Assembly (NCBI GenBank): GCA_033439265.1
Contig: JAVTVX010000027.1
Location: 11,175,001 to 11,239,000, forward strand
Direction of reading: 5' to 3'
DNA length: 64,000 nucleotides
Source: Dillenia suffruticosa
Taxonomy: Eukaryota; Streptophyta; Magnoliopsida; Dilleniales; Dilleniaceae
In this document: one piece after another, positions 56,095 to 64,000 of the stretch
Layout: the number at the start of each line of letters is the position of its first letter
How positions within the stretch are numbered: the first letter of the stretch is position 1
Position numbers and translations under genes: made by a program
The notes under the pieces: generated by a model
The model's database searches: none
Told to the model about the DNA's origin: nothing
The model's input: the letters and a program-made list of their open reading frames with translations, nothing else

Positions 56095-57387
56095 TTCGAA
56101 TTAACCTAAATTTTTTTTTTTAAAATAACTCGAGTGAGAAAAAATTCCCCAAATAACTTATATTTCTCGCGTTTTAAAAACGCGGTTTGCTATGACGCTG
56201 GTTAAACACGTGTCATAGCCAGGTGTCACCCAATGGGGTGTGGGGACTGATGGTACCGCCTCTTCAAGAAGCGGCAAATTGTGCCATGTCTCCTAGACGT
56301 GGCGCAACGTGTCCACTCCCCCCAACATGGCCCCCCTCCTTGCCCATTCTCCTCTTCCCCCGCCCCCTTCCCCCCTCCATCTCCTCTTCCCCCCTCCCTC
56401 CCTCCCTCCCTTCCTCCCTTCCTCCCTTCCTCCCTTCCTCCCTTCCTCCCTGTTCTCACCCGCACCCGAAGAAGAAACCCTTATCTCCTCCCCCGAAAAT
56501 CCACAGATCTATCCATTCTGAAGGAAGAAGAAAGGTACTGCAACATTATCTTATGGCTTTCAACGTTGTACGATAAATATTTCAACATTGTAGAGTGATA
56601 CTTTCTAAATCAAGTGATCCGTCAGTACGGAGGATTTCAATTCATTCCGTATCATTGCGATACTGAAAATCGATTGCACGACACTAGCTCCCGTGGTTCA
56701 CAGGAGTTATATTGATTGGTTGAGCATGCCCATTATATCGACATTTGGACTCATCGACGCAATCGTCTAGTCCCTGTTAACACGTCATATGGACCCACTC
56801 TCGATCTTTCTTATATTGTATGGTACCGCATGATCTTTTGTATATTTATTGATCAGCGGAGAGCTTGTTTGGGATATGTGATAAGTGTATAATTTAATTT
56901 TTCCTATTTATATACATTATTTAATTTCTATTTATATCAATTATTTTTTTTCTTTTGTTAACTAATGTATATTGAGATTTTATTTGTTTCGTTTCTCTTT
57001 TCTGTTTTATTTATAAGAAATTAGTTTTTTTCCAAATTATTATTTTTCTTTAACTGTTCAGAAAATATACTTATTGTTTGGGCCCGCAAATTCAATAGTT
57101 GGAATCGTCAAACACATATATAGATGATATGAACGGGCCCACTAAGTCACGGGTTGTGTCTATTAGGCCAGAGGGTCTTTCGAACTTTGATTTTGATTTT
57201 ACCTAACACATCTATCGATGGTATGATAGATCCGTCTGAGTCATGTGTTTTGGTCCATTAGCTTGCGGCCCGCCCGTTGGCCCACGAGGCCCGTTGGGCC
57301 TAGGGGCTTGCCGCGTCTGTAAGACTCGAGAAATGTGGTTACTCGGGTTATTTTAAAAATTTTTATTTTTTTTTTAGGTTAATTCGG
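56095..57387. mobile_element. Inverted-repeat element carrying a plant-mobile-domain remnant
   Basis: The left end (CGAATTAACCT, T-rich run, AAAATAACTCGAGT, 56097-56140) is inverted at the right end (57335-57387: ACTCGGGTTATTTT, T-rich run, AGGTTAATTCGG). Plant-mobile-domain genes often ride in Mutator-like elements, and the coding remnant at 56602-56856 fits. No clear target duplication was found, so the borders are approximate. Between the ends are a palindromic CGCGTTTTAAAAACGCG (56169-56185) and a (CCTT)n tract (56395-56451). Confidence 0.55.
56602..56856 (+). pseudogene. Plant mobile domain (PMD / aminotransferase-like) C-terminal fragment
   Basis: The frame reads FLNQVIRQYGGFQFIPYHCD, then TENRLHDTSSRGSQELY, stop, LVEHAHYIDIWTHRRNRLVP, VNTSYGPTLDLSYIVWYRMI. 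The pattern RQ(Y/F)G..Q.IP....D...LH...RG......W...H..YI..W..R...(I/L)V....................WY fits the tail of plant mobile domain proteins. A TGA at about 56716 stands where Trp is usual. PMD proteins occur in silencing factors and in transposons; this one is a relic. Confidence 0.65.
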
Positions 57388-57463
57388 AATATTTCTCTAT
57401 GAAGTATGTGTGCGTATATTCTGATGGTGCTGAGTCATGCAACGTTGTAACATCCAACGCGAT

Positions 57464-57490
57464 AGAGAGAGAGAGAGAGAGAGAGAGAGT
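57464..57490. repeat. (GA)n microsatellite upstream of SRT2
   Basis: About 13 GA units. A (CT)n tract follows at 57646-57664 and a (GATT)n run at about 57670-57695 in intron 1. Confidence 0.85.
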
Positions 57491-57604
57491 CTCTCTGGTT
57501 TTTAAAATTTTTTAAATAAAAATAAAAATTGCAAGTGAAATTGCGATAATTCCCGAGCTCCAACTAAATCAAATCCAATTCTTCATCACAATATTCAAAT
57601 CACC

Positions 57605-60600
57605 ATGCTCAACTGTTCGCCTTCTCAATCATTCATATCTGTAAGTCTCTCTCTCTCTCTCTCTAAGCTATGATTGATTGATTGATTGATTGATTTCTGT
57701 TGGTGAATAAAAAAGGAGTTCAATCTAATTACTTTGCTCAATCATGTCCCTCCAAAACCCTCAAAAACAAATTCCATGTTTTCTGATAATTTGGAAATGA
57801 CAGTTCTTTAACTTAATTCTACATGTTTTTATACAACAACAATTGATTATAACCCTGTTTCTCTCAATAAGATTAGGTATGACCTGAAAACAGCCCTCTC
57901 CGTAGTTTGACCACCCCCAAAATGGAAATCTGCTGTGCCAAGAACCTCTTAACACCTTGTAATTGGAAGGGTATTAGAAAAACTACCACTATTCTGTTGG
58001 ACTAAGAGGCTGTCGGGGTGTATGCTTATACATACATAACTGTATGCTACATAAACGATAAAGCTTAAGATTTTATGTATCGGGTACTCTCCATTTTGGT
58101 ATGCAAGCCACTCTTTTTTCATTTTGTTGTTGTAATCAACCACAATAATTTTTCTTCAATCCCCATGGATATCAATACCGGTGAGGTTTGTAACTGTTGC
58201 ATCGTCATTCAATACACACCATTTGGGTCCCAACGGTAAAAATGATTGGTGACTGTAAAATGACAATCCAACAGTAAACTCTATGAAGATCATAAAATCC
58301 CTCAATCACAACACATATTCTCAATCCTCGTTTCCACAATTATTTTCCCACTGTGGTGCAGGGGACCCAGGGATCCAGTCTGTTAGTCCTTTCCATTAAG
58401 CTGTTTTAGTACCTTTCTCAAGCCATGCCCAGCATGACCATTGGCTAATAACTCTAGGTTAATAAGGTGCCTTGACATGAAGACAGAGACAGAGGGGAAA
58501 AGAAAAACTGAGGGAAGAGAGAGGTAGGGGATCAGGATTTGTTACTAATTCATGTACAACTCTGTTTGGTTTGATCCCCTTTTTATAACTATTCTAAAAT
58601 GTAATAAACAAATAGTCAATGCTAAAGTTCAATAATAAAGTTTCTAATAATGAAATGAAACCATAATTTAAGCTGCTTGTGTACGTCCAACATAATGATG
58701 TGCGAATCTTGTGGATTCTCCATCACACGCACAGTTGTACACGACATTGCCCACAACGTTCAGCTTTTAGGTATTAGGATAACTACTGAATACATGTGAG
58801 TCACTCTCTTAACTTTCCAACAAAGGGTTCTTCACTGAGACATGTAACAGAAAAAAGGTGACAATGACCTTGTCTAAGAAGTGTGAATGATTTGCTTTTG
58901 ACCAAGTTGAGAGACTTTGGATGTAGAAAAAGATGCTTCTCTGTTGTGGAAGGGCACCGAGATGACCTTATTTTGGTGTATTTGAATGGTGAGAGATGCT
59001 AAAATTTCCAGAATTCTGTCCACTGGTACATCTTAGTTGTGGGATAAGATTGTTTTTAATGCTTCTCTCTGGGCGTGTTTCTAGAGTCTTCCAGGATTTG
59101 AATTAGGAGGATTTGAAGAGGGATCCAAGGCAATCATTCACTATAATTTCTTTGTTTCGATTTAATGTAGTGAACACTAAATGCTATGATTCCAAATTCA
59201 GTTGGTGACTCTTGGGAATGGAGGGATTTAGCTTCTTAGAGGAGCTATGAGAGCATTAAGGTGAATAGTCTCCTTGTTATTAATGATTTTAGCTCTTATA
59301 GATAAGGGGTTTGGGGAGGCAGATGATAGAGAATTTCAGTTGAGCTGTGATCCCTTCCTTTACTTCTTCTTGGTGGCTGTTATTGTTTTTTCCCCGATAT
59401 GTCCTCTCCTTAGTGGCTGCATTATGATTGTTTCTTCTACAAGAATGTGTTATCCTTCTGGATCTCTTCTGACACTTTTCATGTTAATACTAATTCCATG
59501 TGTGTCATGGTTATATATACATATACATGCTGGTGTAACATACATTCGCTCTTCAGGAAAATTGACAGCAGAATGAAGAATTCCATTTGTACTTTCATCT
59601 TAGATTGGAGTATAAAGATGATTATTAGATATTCCCAAAAAGTATTTCATTTGCTTTAAACACCTGTCCTGCTTGGTCTAAGAGCCTAAAAGAAAGCTTC
59701 ATTAAAATTCATCATGTAAGCTAATGGGAATTATTATAGGTTTGAAACTTGGTAAGATGTAATGCTTTGTTTCTCCAAATAATGGATAAGAAGCCTAGTC
59801 CTTCTGTGAAGTAAACATTCTTTGTAATCTGCCTCACATTTTGAAATGTCTAATTGGACGCCCCTTTATTTAAATGGTGGGTAAGACATGGATACTTTAT
59901 GGAATAGCAGAATGGTTTGGGAAGTAAAAGAGCCCTTTACTAATGAGAGGTCTTATAGGCAGGTTTAGGGAGTAGCAGCTGGAGGATATGGGTGTTATTC
60001 CCTGTGTAAAGCTGGGGACTGTTAGAGAAGTCGTCGTCTTTGTATGGGAGACTTCTTGTTGAAGGTTATTCATGTAGGAATGAATGCCTTGTGTTGATGT
60101 AAGTTAGACTATGAACCATTTGGTGCTTTTCTACTTTTTTCATTTATTCAATTCAAATTATCTTTTTGGTGGTGTATGGGTCTGTTTAGAGGGGGTATTG
60201 AGCTAAGTGGGACTTTAGATGCTGCACAGATATAGATAGAGACATTTGCTTAAGCGCTCTAGAATGTTTTTGGATACTTGAGAGGGTGAGGGCCTTCCTA
60301 AAGATTTGCTTTGAATTATCTTCCTGAAGATTCTTGTTAGTGTCTTAGATTAATCATGATTCTGGTACTCACATTGATATCTTTTCTTATATTTCCAGTT
60401 TGCTTCCAAAGATTATATCTCTATAGTATTTTTGTACTTGCAGATTCTCAAAAGTGCGAGTGAGGTGGTGGCTACAAAAATGACAGGCTAGTGCTGTTGT
60501 TATTCATCTGTCTTTTTAGTGTCTTGAATTTCTATACTGTCTAAATAGGTCAATGCAAATAATTTGATTTCCTTTCATGGTTTCAGGGACTTTTTCTTGT

Positions 60601-63600
60601 TCTAATCAATTAAACTGTCGGGTAATTAGCGGAGAGAGAAGATTCTTTTCTTTCCAGAGCTCCACAAAGTTTATCCAAACAACTTCCCAAGTCACTATCC
60701 CAAGTGCTGCATCAGTGAAATCAGATAAAATGCCTTTAAATTATTTGAGGGACAAGAAGATAGTTCCTGCTTCAGATCCTCCCAGCCCTGAAGATGTCAA
60801 ACAATTGTATCAATTTTTTGATCAGAGGTTTATCACACATGAACATATCTATAATTCTTCTGTAGAAGCCAATGTCTAATTTTATCCTTTGGCAAAAGCT
60901 CTTTCATTTTACTTTGAGAAAAATAAGATTTTTATGCTAAAAATATTTAGAAGCTTACATAAAAAGGTTGCTAATTTGCAGTAGAAAGATCGTGGTATTG
61001 ACTGGAGCTGGAGTAAGTACAGAGAGTGGTATCCCTGACTATAGAAGGTTGTGCCTCTTCAGACTTTGTTATATGTCTATTTTATGTTGTGACTAGTTTC
61101 TAAAATGTTAATGATGATTTGCAAATGCACCAACAGCTTAATCTGATAGGCTTTTAGAGTGAAGTAAACTAGTACCTATTCTAGTTCTATGTTCTGAATT
61201 TCTTATGATGGTATGATGCAATAAATCTGCTTCTAATCCTGTCCACTTGTTTCCAATCTTTTGTAATCCTATAGTGCATTTCGTTAATTGATAAAAGGAA
61301 AAATCATCAACGCTATCCTCAACCATCTCCAGATCTCAATTTCATATTTTCTTGCAATTGCTAGTATATTCTGCTAAAAACCATTTATTCCTGTGTTTTG
61401 CTTTAATGGTGTCTATGTAATTGATGGGAACCATTCCTAGACATTATTACCTAAGTACCGAATGATTTTTTATTTTGGCGGAGCTGGTGTTAACTACTTT
61501 AGACCATGGTGTTCCTAAAATAGTTTAACAGTCGCATATAATTGTTTTCTGACTTGTAATTGTTTGACTGCAGCCCTAGTGGAGCTTACAGTTCTGGTTT
61601 TAGACCAATTACGCATCAGGTGATTTAAGGCATGTGCAGCAAATGTCTGATTGGATATCAAAATTCAATAATAAAACGAAGCAGCAAGATTGTGGCAAGA
61701 TCATTCTATTCTCCTTGGCTATTGAGCATCTTCATGATATATATGGCAGCAATCATTGATCTTATCACCATATGTTCTTCAATTAGTATTTTCCATGTGA
61801 ATCACAAAGCAATCCATGCCTCATAATAGTATTAGAGAGTAGCTTTTGTGCACTGATTGGCTTTTATGCTTTCTCTATGCTTTGGTAAATGGGAGACAAA
61901 ATGAGCAGAAGACCGGCCAAGTGCTAAGAAACTAAATTCATGTTGGATGGTAGATGGTTGAGTGCTCCCACTCTTCTGCACAGGAGGGCTTCCTAAAGAA
62001 ACAAAGCAAAACAAGCTGTAATAAATAGGCAAAGTGTTTGCTGTTTGATTTTGTTAATTCAGTTACTAAAAAGAAAAGCAGAAAATTCTCTTTTTTCCTT
62101 CTGATTGGAAATGCTTATTAGTTTTTTATGCTGTGTAATAAGAGATGCTGCTTTGCATACAAGTTGAAACACTTCAATATCAGTTCTAGGCAATTAGATA
62201 CTTATGAATATAGCTTTTATAGTGTGGTATGGAGCATTATTTTCCTGGGTACCTTTTGCTATATATTTACAGCCAAACATTTGAGAGCGAATCTTGGCGC
62301 AACGGTTGAGTAGCTCCTTTGGTGACCTCGAGGTCACCAATCCGAGGTGTGGAAACAGCCTCTTTGCAAAAAAAAAATGCAAGAAGAAGACTGCGTACAT
62401 ATACGCAGACCCTCCCCTTACCCCCGCACTAAGCCGGGGAGCACTTTGTGCACCGGGTGAGCCCTTTATTTACAGCCAAACATTTATTGTTATCTAATTC
62501 TGTATGGCATCCATACACAGGAATTCGTCCGCTCTGTCAGGGCGCGTAGGCGCTACTGGGCAAGGAGCTATGCTGGATGGAGACGGTTCACTGCTGCACA
62601 GCCTGGGCCAGCTCATGTTGCTTTAGCATCTCTAGAGAAAGCCAACTGGATAGATTTCATGATTACGCAAAATGTTGATAGGTGAGCTTGTCATCTCATC
62701 AATAACTTATTTGAGAAATTTTGCTGAGCATTGCTTATGAGCCTTACTGGAACGTGCTTAATGTCAGGCTGCATCATCGCGCAGGTAGTAGTCCACTGGA
62801 ATTACATGGTACCGTTTACGTTGTATCTTGTATAGATTGTGGTTTTTCATTCTGCCGGGAATTATTCCAAGATCAAGTGGAGTCCCTTAACCCCAAGGTT
62901 AGTTTTTGTGTTAAGAATTTCCTTTGCTTTCATGTGTTTCTCACCTGTGCTTATAAGGTGAAGATTTTGTTTAACCCTTGTTTGATAAATGGAGTGATAA
63001 TGTGAAATTACTGTGGCATGGCTTTTGGGGTTCTGATAAACTTGTAAATTCTGGTTTTGTCTTAGTGGGACAAAGTTTCCACAGGACTGAAGCTAAGGTT
63101 CTTGTTCCGTTGTTTTCTGTTATCAAGAGGTTATTGAGATAATTAGCTTTCAGTGATTTAATTATCACTGCACTGAGTGCTAGGCTATTAAACAACAAGG
63201 AGAACAAAAAATGACTGTTGCAAAAATAAAGATGTTTAGGTAGATGTATGATAAAATTAGAAAAGACAGAATTAGAAATGAAGAGATTCGTAATAAGTTG
63301 GGAATTAGTTTAATTGTGGATAAAATGCGAGAGCGTCGTCTGAGGTAGTTTGGGCATATAGAAAGAAAACCCAAAGATGTACTGATTAGGAGAATCGATA
63401 ATTTAAATATAGGAAATCTAATAAAATGTAGAGATAGATCGCTGAAAACTTAGATACAAGTTATTCGTAAAGACATGATAGTTAAGAGTTTATATGAGAA
63501 GATAGTATTGGATAAGAATGAGTGGCGTAAAAAAATCTGCACAAATTAAACGAACATATTTTATTTATATATATTTATTTGTGTTTTTTATTTTTTATTT

Positions 63601-63602
63601 TT

Positions 63603-63656
<54 letters not shown>

Positions 63657-64000
63657 TTTAAATCATCTCCATGCTTGTCTCTTAAATGGTCGACCCCAAA
63701 TGTTGGGATTAAGACTTAGTTTGTTGTTGTTGTTGTTATTGTACTCGGTTATTTTTGTTCCGTCTATGTATGAAAAACATACATTGGTTGGCTATATTCA
63801 AAGTCATTATGAGATTTATCCTTTCCTATCTGATTGGCTTTGAAATGTTATGGTCAATGTGTTATACTTGGGAACAAAATGTTACTCTGTAGTGGGCAGC
63901 ATCAATTGAAAGTTTGGATTATGGAACCCCTGGTTCAGACAAGAGCTTCGGCATGAAGCAGAGACCTGATGGTGATATCGAGATAGATGAAAAATTTTGG
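57605..64000 (+). CDS. SRT2: SRT2-type sirtuin (NAD-dependent protein deacylase), 5' part
   Basis: Exons: 57605-57640 (candidate first, [12 protein letters not shown]), 60444-60486 (candidate), 60587-60827, 60982-61047, 61574-61619, 62521-62681, 62768-62897 and 63893-64000 (continues). All join in one frame, 277 codons. The N-terminal part is basic and Ser-rich ([18 protein letters not shown]), as expected for a mitochondrial targeting region. The sirtuin core shows [20 protein letters not shown] (NAD-binding loop), [25 protein letters not shown] and ELHG with the catalytic His, plus the first zinc pair CIDC. The second zinc pair lies beyond the window. It resembles plant class II (SIRT4-like) SRT2. 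The exons from 60587 on are firm. The first two are inferred from frame and splice sites, and the second needs a GC donor. An alternative start is the Met just upstream of the 60587 exon (60577). Confidence 0.9.
57641..60443 (+). other. Putative SRT2 intron 1
   Basis: 2.8 kb with no supported gene. It has simple repeats near its start and otherwise unremarkable AT-rich sequence. Confidence 0.5.
62283..62466 (+). mobile_element. tRNA-derived SINE (Au-like) in SRT2 intron
   Basis: 184 bp with an A box TGGCGCAACGG (62295-62305) and a B-box-like AGGTCACCAATCC (62331-62343). Next come GTGGAAACAGCCTCTTTGCA, GACTGCGTACATATACGCAG, ACCCTCCCCTTACCCCCGCA and a GCACTTTGTGCACCGGG end, all typical of plant Au-type SINEs. 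Perfect 19-bp duplications TATTTACAGCCAAACATTT flank it (62264-62282, 62467-62485). It would be transcribed by RNA polymerase III and moved by LINE enzymes. Confidence 0.93.
63205..63740 (+). mobile_element. 5'-truncated RTE-type LINE fragment in SRT2 intron
   Basis: The decayed frame reads [11 protein letters not shown], stop, [20 protein letters not shown], then MRERRLR, stop, [15 protein letters not shown] and [11 protein letters not shown]. These are the C-terminal residues of the LINE at 40.5-43.85 kb. The 3' end follows with an (ATT)n run (63611-63656), GTCTCTTAAATGGTCGACCC, TGTTGGGATTAAGACTTAGT and a (TTG)n tail (63719-63738). It lies in the sense orientation between the last two SRT2 exons in the window. 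Confidence 0.9.

Noticed and set aside
56223..56598. Three overlapping Pro/Ser-rich plus-strand ORFs
   Set aside because: They are generated by the (CCTT/CCTCCC)n tract and share no recognisable domain.

Overview
This is a plant nuclear genome window, most likely from a dicot. The signs are intron-rich plant genes (a KDEL-ending protein disulfide isomerase and an SRT2-type sirtuin) embedded in a dense mix of Ty1/copia, Ty3/gypsy, TRIM, Helitron, hAT, Mutator-like, RTE-type LINE and tRNA-derived SINE elements. The species cannot be named from this sequence.

Bases 1 to about 38.7 kb are essentially one old Helitron on the minus strand, cut up by later insertions. Its pieces, read right to left, are an upstream leader (35.7-38.7 kb), an N-terminal region (26.7-27.85 kb), the Helitron-like N domain and HUH Rep (21.9-19.2 kb), the Rep/helicase linker (12.0-11.4 kb), a PIF1-type helicase (9.1-7.7 kb) and a replication-protein-A-like OB-fold segment running off the window edge (1.0-0 kb). 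The insertions are: a decayed plus-strand copia element (1031-7678, target duplication GCATG), a gag-only gypsy deletion derivative (9127-11394, TAGGT), a decayed minus-strand copia (12041-19156, GAAAT), a 496-bp TRIM (20940-21435, GGGGC), an hAT transposon (about 21.9-26.7 kb), a very young minus-strand copia (27853-35698, AGCTA) and a probable solo LTR (about 36.2-36.9 kb). At the TRIM, copia-2 and gag-only gypsy sites, reading across the target duplication continues recognisable Helitron protein.

The young copia element is the most informative. Its two 386-bp LTRs differ at one base. Its 1357-residue gag-pol frame is broken only by two Trp-to-TGA changes. Its leader carries an unrecognised 164-codon basic ORF, three evenly spaced TGACGTCA sites and a GC-rich island of repeated CACGCGCC/GGCGCGTG words.

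From 38.7 kb the window becomes a gene-bearing region: an AT-rich spacer; a decayed RTE-type LINE (40.5-43.85 kb, minus); a three-unit tandem repeat; a complete 10-exon PDI gene (44804-47576, plus, 499 residues); a spacer with microsatellites; a glycosyltransferase pseudogene (51.4-52.9 kb, minus); a non-autonomous Mutator-like element with long inverted ends and a 10-bp target duplication (54378-56044); a second inverted-repeat element carrying a plant-mobile-domain remnant (about 56.1-57.4 kb); and the 5' part of an SRT2 sirtuin gene (57605 to the window end), whose introns host a SINE and a LINE 3' fragment.

The two intact genes are host housekeeping functions (ER oxidative folding and a mitochondrial-type NAD-dependent deacylase). 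They show no operon-like relationship. The rest of the window is transposon history.
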